From positions 5,638,160-5,702,159 of the forward strand of contig NC_088298.1 of assembly GCF_032854445.1 (NCBI RefSeq): DNA of 64,000 nucleotides. The letters run 5' to 3'. Made by a program: the position numbers and the translations under genes. The DNA comes from Liolophura sinensis (Eukaryota > Mollusca > Polyplacophora > Chitonida > Chitonidae). The stretch's first letter is position 1. Each line of letters starts with the position of its first letter. Positions 11,301 to 22,623 of this stretch are shown in pieces. The notes beneath the pieces are model-generated. The model was not told the origin of the DNA and searched no databases. It was given only the letters and a program-made list of their open reading frames with translations.

Positions 11301-14300
11301 TGTTCTTGTTACATATTGTGGTGAAAGTACAATGTATACCCTAATTTTTCTAAAATTTGGGACAGATATTACTAGTGTTTGAAAGAAAGAAGATATGAAT
11401 AGATTGTTCATTAGATGGTCCAACCATGTGACAAAAAAGAAACTCAATATTCCTGCTATAATTACATGTTAATTGGCTACAATGGGCAGACCAGGTGTCC
11501 CAAATTTTAGAAGAAACAGGGTAGGTACAGAATCTTAGTTTCGGTTATCATCTTTACTTGATTTTATATGGGTTTTCAATTCTGTTTGTTGACAGGGTTC
11601 CACAGACTTCACCAAAATGTATGTATGAATATGTTATACCTATCAAGGTTTGTTACACATGTGCATGTGACTATTGTCAGCAGATGTGTTTCTGTAACGC
11701 TGAGCACCAGCACTGTAGGCCTCCAGAACATGACTCAAGCGTAAAATATATCTAGTGTTCAAACATACGTATGTTCGGACAAATCAGATTTAACCTGCTA
11801 GGAATAGTACACTGTATATTATGGCATTCTCATAACTGCGTGGTACATAGGATTATTACACGACTTTGTCTCTTTCTTTTCTCCCCCCTTCTCACAGAAT
11901 TGATGATCGATTGAATGAGATAAGAGCAGATCTGGAGAAACATGAAGTCAGCAGACAGAAGCTTCTAGATTCTGTACAACAGGACCATGTTGTCCCCAGA
12001 CACGTGACTGTAAAGGAGTCAGTGCAAGATAGTCAGGACTTAGAAGCAGCAGTCGGTGAACAAATGTCACCCCTACGTGTTAAAAGTAGGTTCTTATATG
12101 TTTAAATGGTGTACATTTGGGTGTGCTCAGAGAGCATAAACGACTGTGGGGTTTACACTAGTGTGTGCATCAAAAACACAAACATAAAATGAAGGCACAC
12201 AGTTGTGTTTAGAAAACATGCAGAAGACTGTGTTAAGAAGGAAACAAAACAATACGAGCTGTAATACAGCTGGGTGTGCCCAGAAAATGAACAGTATTCC
12301 AAGAGAAACGAAAATGGGAAGAGTTTACAAAAAGCACAAATACTATGAGGTGTTCGCAAGGGCGTGAACAAAACACAAACTGGTGTCAGGTTTACTGTAG
12401 AGTGTGGGCAAAAAACACAAAGTAATGCAAAAAACACAAAGTAATGCAAAACACAAAGTAATGCAAGGTGTATAGTGGAGTGTCTACAACAGATACAAAC
12501 TAATGTGAGGTATGCATTAGGGTGTGAACAAAAGCTACAAACTAATGTTAGCCATGTCAAAGGGTTGGCAAAACAGAGAAAAACTAATATAAGGTGCACT
12601 AAAAACAATGTGGGAATTACCTTAGGATGTGCTCAGAAGACAAAAACAATGTAAAGCAAACATTTGGGTGTGCCCAGAAGACGCAGACTAATGTGAGGTA
12701 TACAGTAGGGTGTGCTCAGAAGACAGAGACTAATGTGAGGTATACAGTAGGGTGGGCACAGAAGACACAGACTAATGTTAGGTATACAGTAGGGTGTGCA
12801 CATAGGATATAAACTTATGTGAGGTGTACAGTAGGGTGTGCACAGAAAGATCGAGACTAATGTGAGGTATACAGTAAGTTGTGTACAGAGGACACAAACC
12901 AATGTGAGGTATACAGTAGGGTGTGTACAGAGGACGGAAACTGATGTGAGGTATACAGTAGGTTGTGCACAAAATACACAAACTAATGTGAGGTGTACAG
13001 TAGAGTGTGTACAGAAGAAACAAACTAATGTGAGGTGTACAGAAATGTGTGAACAGAGGACACGAACTAATGTGAGGTATATAGTAGAGTGTGCCCAAAA
13101 AGAAACAAACTAATGTGAGGTATACAGTAGGGTGTGTACAGAGGACACAAGCTAATGTGAGGTGTAAAGTAAGGTGTGTACAGAGTAGACAGACTAATGT
13201 GAGGTATACAGTAAGTTGTGTACAGAGGACACAAACCAATGTGAGGTATACAGTAAGGTGTATACAGAGGACACAGACTAATGTGAGGTGTACAGTAGGG
13301 TGTGCTCAGAAGACACAGACTAATGTGAGGTATACAGTAGGGTGTGCACAGAAGAAACAAACTAATGTTAGTTATACAGTAGGGTGGGCACAGAAGACAC
13401 AAACCAATGTGAGGTATACAGTAGGGTGTGTACAGAGGACGGAAACTGATGTGAGGTATACAGTAGGTTGTGCACAAAATACACAAACTAATGTGAAGTG
13501 TACAGTAGGGTGTGTACAGAAGAAACAAACTAATGTGAGGTGTACAGAAGTGTGTGTACAGAGGACACGAACTAATGTGAGGTATATAGTAGAGTGTGCC
13601 CAAAAAGAAACAAACTAATGTGAGGTATACAGTAGGGTGTGTACAGAGGACACAAGCTAATGTGAGGTGTAAAGTAAGGTGTGTACAGAGGAGACAGACT
13701 AATGTGAGGTATACAGTAAGTTGTGTACAGAGGACACAAACCAATGTGAGGTATACAGTAGGGTGTGTACAGAGGACGGAAACTGATGTGAGGTATACAG
13801 TAGGTTGTGCACAAAATACACAAACTAATGTGAGGTGTACAGTAGGGTGTGTACAGAAGAAACAAACTAATGTGAGGTGTACAGAAGTGTGTGTACAGAG
13901 GACACGAACTAATGTGAGGTATATAGTAGAGTGTGCCCAAAAAGAAACAAACTAATGTGAGGTATACAGTAGGGTGTGTACAGAGGACACAAGCTAATGT
14001 GAGGTGTAAAATAAGGTGTATACAGAGGAGACAGACTAATGTGTGGTATACAGTAGGGTGTGCCCAGAAGACACAGACTAATGTGAGGTATACAGTAGGG
14101 TGTGCTCAGAAGACCAAGACTAATGTTAGGTATACAGTAGGATGTGCTCAGAAGACACAGACTAATGTGAGGTATACAGTAGGGTGTGTTCAGAAGACAC
14201 AGACTAATGTGAGGTATACAGTAGGGTGTGCTCAGAAGACAGAGACTAATGTGAGGTATACAGTAAGTTGTGTACAGAGGACACAAACCAATGTGAAGTA

Positions 14301-17300
14301 TACAGTAGGGTGTGTACAGAGGACGGAAACTGATGTGAGGTATACAGTAGGGTGTGCACAGAAGACACGAATTAATGTGAGGTATACAGTAGGGTGTGCT
14401 CAGAAGACAGAGACTAATGTGAGGTATACAGTAGGGTGTGCTCAGAAGACAGAGACTAATGTGAGGTATACAGTAGGGTGTGTACAGAGGACACAATCTA
14501 ATGTGAGGTATACAGTAGGGTGTGTACAGAAGACACTGTAGACAGTAGGGAGCGCAGAAAAGACAGAAACTAATGTGAGGTGTACCGTAGGGTGTGTATA
14601 GAGGACACAAACTAATGAGAGGTGTACATTAGGGTGTGTACAGAAGACACAGACTAATGTGACGTATACAGTAGGGTGTTTGAGGTATACAGGAAGGTGT
14701 GTAGAGAGGACACAAACTAAGGTGAGGTGTACAGGAAGGTGTGTACACAGGACAGAAACTAATATCAGACATAAAATTGTGTATGATTATTGTAAAGTGT
14801 ACAGTGGGCTGAGAAGTCAAGAGGAATTCAGTAGGCAATCCTAAGAAATTTAAAGTCAATGTAAGCTATATACAGCATGGTTTGCTAATAAATAAATAAA
14901 AATGTAGTGTATACAACAGTATGTTTTTCCCAAAAAACAAAGGAAAGTACACTGCAGGGTTATATATCAGCAGATGTACATGAAGTTAGAACAGGGCAGG
15001 TGGGAGCGTACCCCTCAGTTTATTCTATGTGTACAAATCATCAGGTGTATTGCCTAGTGTCTGGGTGGTATTTATACCATGTATAAAAATCAGCAGGAGT
15101 CCTGTTAGATGTCTGTGTGATGTTTACCTCATAGGTAGAAATCAACAAGTTTACTGCCAGAGCAGGACAGATGGCAGTGTACCCCTCAATGCCAGGTGTG
15201 ATATTTACCCATTTGTACATATCAGCAGGTGTCTGCTGTTAGAATAGGACAGATGAAAGTGTTCCCATCAGTGTCTGGGTGATATTTACCTAATGAGTAG
15301 AAATCAGCAGGTGTACTGTCAGGACAGAACAGATAACATATTGTACCCCTGAGTGTCTGAGTGATATTTACCCCATGTGTACAAATCGGTAGGTGTACTG
15401 TTAGGACAGACCAGATAACATATTGTACCACTGAGTGTCTGGGTGATATTTACCTCATGTGTACAAATCAGTAGGTGTACTGTTGGCACAGAACAGGTAA
15501 CATATTGTACCCCTGAGGGTCTGAGAGATATGTACCCCGTGTGAACAAATCAGTAGGTGTACTGTCAGGACAGACCAGATAACATATTGTACCCCTGAGT
15601 GTCTGGGTGATATTTACCCCATGTGTACAAATCAGTAGGTGTACTGTTTGGACAGAACAGATAAGATATTGTACCCCTGAGTGTCTGGGTGATATTTACC
15701 TCGTGTACAAATCAGTAGGTGTACTGTTAGGACAGAACAGATAACATATTGTACCCCTGAGTGTCTGGGTGATATTTACCTCATGTGTACCAATCAGTAG
15801 GTGTACTGTCAGGACAGACCAGATAACATATTGTACCCCTGAGTGTCTGAGTGATATTTACCCCATGTGTACAAATCAGTAGGTGTACTGTTTGGACAGA
15901 ACAGATAACATATTGTACCCCTGAGTGTCTGAGTGATGTTTACCCCATGTGTACAAATCAGGAGGTGTACTGTTTGGACAGAACAGATAACATATTGTAC
16001 TCCTGAGTGTCTGGGTGATATATACCTCATGTGTACAAATCAGCAGGTATACTGTTAGGACAGAACAGATAACACACTGTAGCCTATCTCTCAGCGTCTA
16101 GACCTGTGATATTTAACCCATAAGTGATAACATGATATATGTCAACTCTCTTAATTATTAATGAAACAGTTATCCAAGTAAAAACTCACAATGATTTGCT
16201 AGATTCAAATGTAGTCAAACACATATTTCAAAGGGTAAAAAACCCTCATATCTGTTTTTGTTTCATTGTTATTTAAAGGTAGAGATTCGATGTATGCAGG
16301 CCTATATATTAATAATCGTTGATCTTCATGTATTTCCTCACTTGATATAAGTTTGTTTTTAATATTTAAATATTTAACTCTCATTTGAAAAAATCTGCTG
16401 AAGAAAATTGAATCTAATAGTTCTTTACTACTAATAATTCTGATGGATTAAGTAGTCTTTGGAGTACTGCGGCAAAGAAAGTCACTTGGTGAGTTATGTG
16501 TGGCGAGTTACCTCCCTTACTAGACATACGGCTTCGGTACCGGTAGCTTGTTACTCCACAAATGGCAACAGGCCTACTACAGCTTCATAGTGAATTGTGT
16601 GTTCAGATGTGCCATAACTGACAACTAAAACCAAATGCCGGATAGAGGAAGGTATTGTTCTTGTTGTAGGTGATAATATTCAAACAATTTAGAGCTAAAA
16701 ATCTGTATTTTAACCCAGCACTTAGTCAATATCGTACCCGTCATTTGGTGATAGATCCAGATCATGTCGGAGATCACCTCTTTTTCAAACCAGCTGAAAT
16801 TGACTGAAACCTGTGTATAAATTACATTCGTGTCAGCAGTATATGTCAGTTTATTCCTAGAGATTGTGTTGAGAAGATAAAACCACGGTATGTGTACAGG
16901 TATTTACACCTCAGTCTCACAGCGTGTGTTTATGGTTTGCTGTTGTTTATGATGCTTCTGTTATGTTTTTGCAGAGCCGACGCTGAGATTCACAGAGACA
17001 GACGACAGTGACCTGCGAATCATTGAGAGCGGCTCTGTGGTAAAGGCTGAGGTCTTGTCCGTGGGGAGGTGGTGGTGGAGGAGAGCTGTGTCAGACGGGC
17101 GTTACCAGACGGGCAGGTACTACTGGGAGGTGCAGATCACCTGTTCACATGGCTGTTACTGTGACTGTTGTGTAGGAGTGACACAGGTGAGGCGTGATGT
17201 GAGTGAGGAGACAGACCGTGGCCGTAACTGCTGGTACATTGGGATGCAGTACAGTGGTGATAAGGTCAGGTGTGATAGTCTCTGTGGTGGTGAGGTCAAA

Positions 17301-17570
17301 CCTGGCTATCGACAGGACAGACGTTACACACGACCTCATCACCTGGGTGTGTACCTGGACTGTGATAACCACACACTGACAGTCCTGGACTGTGACAACA
17401 ACCAGGTAATGTGCACTGTCAGTGATGTTATCGTCACAGAGCCTCTCGTGCCATGGGTTGAGTTTGAAGTCTGGTCTGAATCTGGATCTGTGTCTCTGTC
17501 TGCTCGTCTGGTAACGGGTGACTCTGCAACTCTGCCTCCAGTTCTCTATGATATGATAAACACTTCCTGA
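7643..17570 (+). CDS. TRIM-family E3 ubiquitin ligase gene (RING, B-boxes, coiled coil, B30.2/SPRY), five exons seen
   Basis: Coding exons: 7643-8311, about 8659-8792, 9533-9763, 11898-12085 and 16975-17570. Together they give the standard tripartite order: RING (C14, C17, C29, H31, C34, C37, C68, C71), B-box 1 from about residue 111, B-box 2 from about 180, then a coiled coil across exons 2-4 and a PRY-SPRY domain in the last exon. TRIM proteins transfer ubiquitin through the RING and bind targets through SPRY, and many act in innate immunity; the specific role here is unknown. Exon 2-to-3 and 4-to-5 junctions keep frame exactly. Exon 1-to-2 and 3-to-4 do not match in phase, so a small exon is missing, a boundary is wrong, or there is a base error. 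The last intron (12086-16974) is mostly minisatellite. In expanded invertebrate TRIM sets one-to-one names are unsafe, so no symbol is given. Confidence 0.88.
8659..8792 (+). CDS. TRIM exon 2: start of coiled coil
   Basis: Encodes SRLKAWFLNALQPDVLTK and then a heptad-like stretch to HNKIQ; donor CAG|GTGGGT at 8793, phase 0. The acceptor is uncertain: CCGTAG (ending 8658) gives a phase that does not fit exon 1, so the left end is tentative. Confidence 0.65.
9533..9763 (+). CDS. TRIM exon 3: coiled coil
   Basis: Acceptor TGTTTGGCAG ends at 9532; donor TTACAG|GTAAGT at 9764; 77 codons, phase 0 at both ends. It starts ENQDLHTQEVEKAYCAALEA and is rich in Glu, Gln and Leu, as expected for the TRIM coiled coil (BBC domain). 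Confidence 0.88.
9764..11336. other. TRIM intron 3, unique part
   Basis: Mostly AT-rich with no gene recognised. It contains a decayed SINE 3' end at about 10360-10462. The phase mismatch between exons 3 and 4 means a small exon could lie in this intron. Confidence 0.5.
10360..10462 (+). mobile_element. SINE 3' fragment
   Basis: CCGGTTTCCTCCAACCAAAG and TTTTTGAGCACGACGTAAAA with CACCAACCAAACAAACC match the 3' domain of the mollusc-type SINE seen elsewhere in the window. Confidence 0.6.
11337..11523. mobile_element. MITE-like element with terminal inverted repeats
   Basis: The left end reads TACCCTAATTTTTCTAAAAT and continues TTGGGAC. The right end, GTCCCAAATTTTAGAAGAAA then CAGGGTA, is its reverse complement with about three mismatches over 27 bases. 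The outer TA on each side is consistent with a Tc1/mariner-type TA target duplication. The element is 187 bp with no coding capacity. A diverged relative is at about 58706-58915. Confidence 0.75.
11558..11755 (+). other. Cys-rich ORF resembling half of a B-box (doubtful)
   Basis: The ORF contains VCYTCACDYCQQMCFCNAEH followed by QHC, a spacing close to the second half of a B-box zinc finger. It sits between TRIM exons 3 and 4, where a B-box is not expected. It has no clean acceptor-donor pair in a fitting phase and starts from an ordinary ATG. It may be a decayed exon of a second TRIM copy, or chance. Confidence 0.2.
11898..12085 (+). CDS. TRIM exon 4: end of coiled coil and linker
   Basis: Acceptor CTTCTCACAG ends at 11897; donor AAAA|GTAGGT at 12086. 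The reading frame (IDDRLNEIRADLEKHEVSRQ) enters with one leftover base and leaves with one base, which joins exon 5 exactly. The entry phase does not match exon 3. Confidence 0.8.
12400..14780. repeat. 42-bp minisatellite, about 50 copies, with higher-order structure
   Basis: The unit is ACTAATGTGAGGTATACAGT followed by AGGGTGTGCTCAGAAGACACAG. It is best ordered from about 12650 to 14660 and decayed at both ends. Because 42 is a multiple of 3 the array stays open in several frames, producing repetitive ORFs on both strands. A marker monomer containing GTGCCCAAAAAGAAACAAAC with one extra base recurs at 13091, 13596 and 13933, that is, at 505 and 337 bases (12x42+1 and 8x42+1). This shows higher-order units of 12 and 8 monomers. 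It lies entirely inside TRIM intron 4. Confidence 0.95.
15010..16085. repeat. 82-bp minisatellite, about 13 copies
   Basis: The unit starts GTACCCCTGAGTGTCTGGGT and continues GATATTTACCCCATGTGTAC, AAATCAGTAGGTGTACTGTT, then TGGACAGAACAGATAACATA. The copies between about 15300 and 16060 are the most regular. It is unrelated in sequence to the 42-bp array next to it, although both are rich in GTGTAC words. Confidence 0.93.
16086..16974. other. End of TRIM intron 4
   Basis: AT-rich and unique, ending in the polypyrimidine tract and acceptor TTATGTTTTTGCAG. No other feature was recognised. Confidence 0.6.
16975..17570 (+). CDS. TRIM exon 5: PRY-SPRY (B30.2) domain and stop
   Basis: Acceptor TTTTTGCAG ends at 16974; stop TGA is at 17568-17570; about 198 codons. 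PRY begins LRFTETDDSDLRIIESGSVV. SPRY hallmarks are GRYYWEVQITCSHGCYC, the LGVYLDCDNHTLTVLD strand pair and a final PWVEFEVWSESGSVSLSA. The domain is the substrate-recognition part of the protein. Codon use is clean and no break is seen. Confidence 0.93.
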
Positions 17571-18112
17571 CCCTCGGGTCATTATTCATTACATCTTTTC
17601 CATCATATTATAATTTGTTGAAATAGACTTTAATTAGCATTTAAACAAACTGACAAATTTGTGTATTGATGTTTTAGTTAATGTCAGCAGTGGGGCTAAT
17701 TCAGTATGTATAGCTTCTTCTGCAAAGTGGTCAGTGATCTGTTACAAGCTTACAACTTGCTGTAGTTATACACAGTCTGTCTGACTTGTCCTGAACATCA
17801 ATGTCAGTTTTCTTCCAGATAAAATACATGTAGATAATGACTGGGTAGTTTTATTTTTAGTAATGGAGACTTGTAAATCAGCATAATCAGGAGTGTCACT
17901 GAGCAAAACAGTTCACAGTTTATACATGACAATACATAATATAGTTAACATAGTACATGTAGTAATTCTTGTTGTGTTACGTAACTTTAGTTCCTAAAAA
18001 AGTACTAAATGAGAGATATATCACTTACCCTTTTAGGTTAGACAGGATAATTGACTTTCCTTAATAACTATGTAGTAAATCTTCAACGTGGAAAATATAT
18101 ATACCCTTACTT
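17571..18112. other. TRIM 3' UTR and flank
   Basis: AT-rich, no ORF of note. No strong AATAAA lies in the first 500 bases, so the polyadenylation site cannot be placed. Confidence 0.4.
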
Positions 18113-18658
18113 TCGCGTGGTACCTTGCCATACCTCCACATGCAGCTTGCACTTTTGTCTACAACATTCTCGGCTACCATTTTTTTTTAGCTGAAGTGGC
18201 TGAGAGTGAAGTCATAACATTTTCTTACCTTGGTATCCGCTACAGAGGTGAGTAATAACACTAGGGGAAAGATTTTCAGTTCTATCTAGAACGAATAAAA
18301 TTCTGATATATTTTATTTCAGACATGATTTTTTTCCGCTTTTTAGCGGAATTCCGCTTTTTCTTTGTTCAGTTTCGATTAATTTACCTGTTTTCCGCAGA
18401 TTTTTCTAGCTTCCGGGGCCTAGGCGGCCCCTGGACCCCGGCCTTTTTGGGCTATGATAGTAAATTTCAGCTATTTTCTTGGTTCACCACAATCATGTCT
18501 GTTATTTAGACATGTTAGATGTAAAATAGCACAGCAGAAATTTATAGTGTACAACTTACATGCCTCGGTGTCAGTTTTATCCAATCAGTCCTCCGACTTC
18601 AGTTCGGAGGCAAATCTTGGACCCAATTTCCCGAATTGCGCATGTGTAACCTATAATT
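18113..18658. repeat. Dispersed non-coding duplicate, copy 1 (with a 190-base extra segment)
   Basis: Shares with 19544-19892 the words GAAGTCATAACATTTTCTTA, AGCAGAAATTTATAGTGT and GGACCCAATTTCCCGAATTG. Copy 1 has about 190 extra bases (roughly 18320-18515, TTTCCGC-rich) absent from copy 2, flanked by AGACATG on both sides. Confidence 0.75.
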
Positions 18659-19543
18659 AGGACGAAGTCTTTACAGATTTTGTAAGTAATTTGTTTATAT
18701 AAATTTGGCACTGAAACCAAAATTTTACATGGCTAATAGCAAAAGTCAGATTTCAGAGCTGTGTATAGTAGCCCACCTGGTTTGATACTCTACACGTAAG
18801 TGTCTGGGATAGAATGTTTTGTGAAGAACGGGGTTTAAATTTCTTTATGTCAAAAAGAAAATCTGCAGAAATGAACATTTACCCTGTATTTCCTTAAAAT
18901 GCAACACTTGTTCTTAGATGCTAAAACCCTTTCCCCACTTGTGCATTTGGAAATGAATTTAAAAAACTGAACAAATTTTTATTATTATTGCTTAACAGAC
19001 AGCATATTTAATCAAATTTCATCAAAGATAAGAAGCAGATCAACTTTCAGACGTATTTTGAAACACAGCATTAGCATATGTAATGTTGTAAAGTCACTTT
19101 GCATATAACAAAATTGCAATACATAATTGTGCATTGCTGTACTAAGTGTCATACATGTATATAGGTGTTTCAGAATATGTGATAAAAATGACTTGCTAGG
19201 TCTATCTGTACACATCCTAAAACAGTTCTGGTCAAATAAATGCAATCTTACACTCGCCTGTGTAAATGAAATTTGGAAATACAAGCCTTATAAGTGTGAG
19301 GGGGAAATTTTGCATAAAAAGCAAGGGAGTGGGAAGAGTAGGCGGAGTTGGGGTTTTAATGGTTGGGGATAACCCATGGTAAATACACAAAAAGTAGTCC
19401 AGTTAAGGCACTCACAACTTGACCTTATCACAATTAACGGTGATCAGGCAAAAATTGTTTTGTTTTTTTTTGTTTTTTGTCCTTACTGTGTATGTAGTAA
19501 ATTTGTTAAATTTAACCTCAAAAATACATCCCCTACTAAATTT
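18659..19543. other. No gene recognised
   Basis: AT-rich spacer between the two duplicate blocks; short ORFs on both strands without motifs. Confidence 0.5.
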
Positions 19544-19892
19544 TCGTGTGGTACCATGCCATACCTGTAAGCCTACATGCAGTTTGGACTTTTCTCTACA
19601 ACATATCGAAAATCAACGTATCATTATCGCCATTTGTTTGAGCTGTGGTTACTGGAAGTGAAGACATAACATCTTCTTACCTTCGTAACCTTCATGGGGT
19701 GTGCAGAAGGTTTTTAGTTCTATCCAAAACAACTAAAATTCTGATGTAATTTAACTAGATGCAAAATAGCAGTGCAGAAATTTATAGTGTGTCTTAGTGG
19801 CAGTTTTATCCAGTTTTATCAGTGCTTGTTCACACTTCAGTTTCGGAAGCAAAGGTTGGACCCAATTGCCCGAATGGCGCATTTATAACCTA
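19544..19892. repeat. Dispersed non-coding duplicate, copy 2
   Basis: Counterpart of 18113-18658 in the same orientation, beginning GTGTGGTACCATGCCATACC. It lacks the extra segment found in copy 1. Confidence 0.75.
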
Positions 19893-19894
19893 TA

Positions 19895-20175
19895 AGGTGT
19901 GCTGGAGGTATACATGAGGTACATCTAAGGTGTACCCTTGAGGTGTAGCATATCTGATGGTGTTTCTGAGGTATACATGTACTTGGGGATGTATGTCAGG
20001 TGTATTGAGGGTGTATCTGAGGTACTGCCAATTATGCAAATGAGTACCTCAAGTAAACCTATAGATATGGCACACCTCAGGTATACCCTGCAAAGATTAC
20101 ATAAAAATATGATGTCTGAGGTATAGCTGGAAATATAGCTCAGGTATATGCTATTGGCAAGGTGGATGTACATGA
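19895..20175. repeat. Degenerate short repeats (GAGGTATAC-type)
   Basis: Irregular repetition of words such as CTGAGGTAT, AAGGTGTA and ACATGAGGTA at about 20-40 base spacing. It is too decayed to give a unit length. Confidence 0.5.
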
Positions 20176-20634
20176 GTTACTAGACATATTTCCTTCATGA
20201 ATACAGACCAAAATGTGTTCTAAAAGTATAACAGAAATGTGTTTAAAAACGAAACACCTGTTTTAGTTTGTAAGCTATGTGAAGAAGGGTGCTAAGCAAG
20301 TATATCATAAAAATAGACTTCTTTATTTAAACAAGATTTCCATGTAAGTGCTGGGATGTTAGATAATATGCATTATTGGACATTGTATTCACTTCTCAGG
20401 TGGATCCCTATCCTGTAAGTATTACACCGTGTCTGGTGATTGTATATGATGACATTGTGATAATTTGGCCCAGTGCAAATGATTTGTTTTAGGTGTGTTA
20501 TACGTTTTTCTAAATACATGTACATTGATTACATGCATGCCGTGTGTCAGTTGTGTAAGGACTTCGTTTAGAATGTAGTTTGTGTTTGGCTCGGATGTGC
20601 TTAGTCCGGTGAACTGATATGTGTATAGTTGTTA

Positions 20635-20905
20635 CACCGTTTTTCTTTGGTTTTCCTTTTTTTCAAATTATGATGTAAACAATCCTGAAAATAATTTTTC
20701 TTTCATCAATTTTTGGTGTACTTATATTGAGCGTTAATTAATGTATGTATTGTTGTTAAGACGTTTTTTCTTTGTGTTTTGTTTTTCAGATTTTGTAAAC
20801 AATCTTATCCACAATTTTTCTTTTAAAAGCCGGATCAGTTTTGTTTATATGTACTGAGCGTTGAGTTTTCTTTATTGCATACATGTATTAATAACTTTAA
20901 CATGA
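20635..20905. repeat. Two-copy tandem repeat, about 135 bp
   Basis: GTAAACAATCCTGAAAATAA (20675) and GTAAACAATCTTATCCACAA (20797) head two diverged copies. Both continue to AATTTTTCTTT and, after TATATTGAGCGTT or TGTACTGAGCGTT, to similar ends. Confidence 0.6.
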
Positions 20906-21940
20906 GCTGTCCCGTTCTTTTGTTTAATTAACTTCATCCAGATCTGTAGACCTACTCGTGCTTAGAGTAAATTGACATGTATAATATACACCCTGATATT
21001 ATCTGCTTGTAAGACACTCACAGCCAGCTTGTAATGGCACGTATCACTATGTGTGCTCTACAGAATGGGTAGATAGTTCCATTTTAAGTTTAACATCAAA
21101 GACCACCATTCATCTCCAACTTGATCTGTAGCTCATCCAAACACTTGATATGTTGCCATGTGTAACTTTGTCAGGGTGTTTTTGGTTCAAAGTCCCCGTT
21201 CATGTATATGTTAAAACAAACAACATTGTGTCCATCTAAAATCAGCTGGAAAATCATCTTTGGTTTCTGAACTTTGCAAGTGCTAACGTCTGGCTTTGAG
21301 TCTAGACCAGTGACCTCATATATATTTCAATTAACAAACCCCTCATTTTTTTACCTAATTCTCCTTAAGCCATGATGCTTGGGGGTTTGTAAATTGCTAC
21401 TATTTATGCATTTACAAGAACAGCTAGAACAAAACCCTAATTGAGGTAAATTGATAAGAGACTGTATTTCGCCGGTTACGTGTGACCATTTGCCAGCTCT
21501 GGTTTACTCTCTATGCTGTACGCCTTTAATTATATTGTGTCTGATTTACTTTAACAAGCGGCGTCATCACTAGTACTGTATCTATGGCAACCTGCGGTCA
21601 AGATTATGAAGTCATCTATTAGCGCATTGCGCCATTGCATCTGCTTGCTGTTATTTTGATGTCAGTTGTATTTTTACTCATCCACATGTAAGATTCAGTG
21701 ATATTTTGCCATTTTCTGTCCTTTGTGTTCCAACTTCTGATGGAAATATGCTAAATAAAAATGAATGATTGTTTATTTTTGTAATTCTCGTTTGAGTGGT
21801 TGAGTTAGTATCAGTGAAATATAGTAATACACACTCAAAATCATGAACCGTATGTAGTATTGTTACAGAATTTTGTATGTATACAAACTTCATATTTTCA
21901 TATTCAACATATTCATGTAATCTCATGGGTATGTTATCAG
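20906..21940. other. No gene recognised
   Basis: AT-rich intergenic DNA. A minus-strand ORF at 21678-21980 has no recognisable motif or splice signals. Confidence 0.5.
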
Positions 21941-22342
21941 AAGTGCTGGGTTTCCTCTCTTTCCAATACCGAGCCCTCACAGTACCTGATGTGTATCTTC
22001 TCGGGAAAGCTGGTTTTCATCTCTCTAATGCCGGATCCACACATTACCTGATAGGTGTCTTCTCAGGTTTGGTCGATTTCGTCTTTGTCTGATACCTTGT
22101 CCGTATATTACCTGATGTTTAACTTCTCAGGAGGGCTGGTTTTCCTCTCTTTCTAATACCGAGTCCACACATTACCTGATGTGTAACTTTTCAGGAGAGC
22201 TGGTTTTCCTCTATCTACATGTAATACCGGGTCTTCACATGTGTATCTTTCAACGTGTGCTGGGTTTCCTCTCTGGCTGACACCCCGTTCACACATTACA
22301 TGGTACATGTATCCGTCTTCTCTGATGTGGTACGTTTCCTCT

Positions 22343-22352
22343 CTGTCTGACA

Positions 22353-22355
<3 letters not shown>
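22343..22355. repeat. Target site duplication, left
   Basis: CTGTCTGACACCT, repeated exactly at 22624-22636 on the other side of the SINE. Confidence 0.9.
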
Positions 22356-22385
<30 letters not shown>

Positions 22386-22623
22386 ATTGGTGTTTTACGC
22401 CGTACTCAAGAATATTTCACTTATACGACGGCGGCCAGCATTATGGTGGGTGGGAACCGGGGGAAACCCACGACCATCCGCAGGTTGCTGTCAGACCTTC
22501 CCACTTACGGTCGGAGAGGAAGCCAGCATGAGCTGGACTTGAACTCACAGCGACCGCATTGGTGAGAGACTCCTGGGTCATTACGCTGCGCTAGCGCGCT
22601 AACCGACTGAGCCACGGAGGCCC
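22356..22623 (-). mobile_element. Full-length tRNA-derived SINE, minus orientation, 13-bp target site duplications
   Basis: Starts with a run of about 29 T (the poly-A tail read in reverse) and GATTGGTGTTTTACGCCGTA, and ends with the tRNA-like head (CTGAGCCACGGAGGCCC in reverse). Exact 13-base duplications flank it at 22343-22355 and 22624-22636. The pure tail and perfect duplications suggest a recent insertion. Confidence 0.95.

Noticed and set aside
12627-14610. Long repetitive ORFs on both strands (up to 233 codons)
   Set aside because: They come from a 42-bp minisatellite whose period is a multiple of three. Both strands are open together, and higher-order boundaries shift the frame by one base.
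22241-22565. ORFs across the SINE at 22356-22623, and similar ones at 29887-30109 and 31618-31985
   Set aside because: The same peptide ([20 protein letters not shown]) appears at each SINE copy; it is a translation of the SINE, not a gene.
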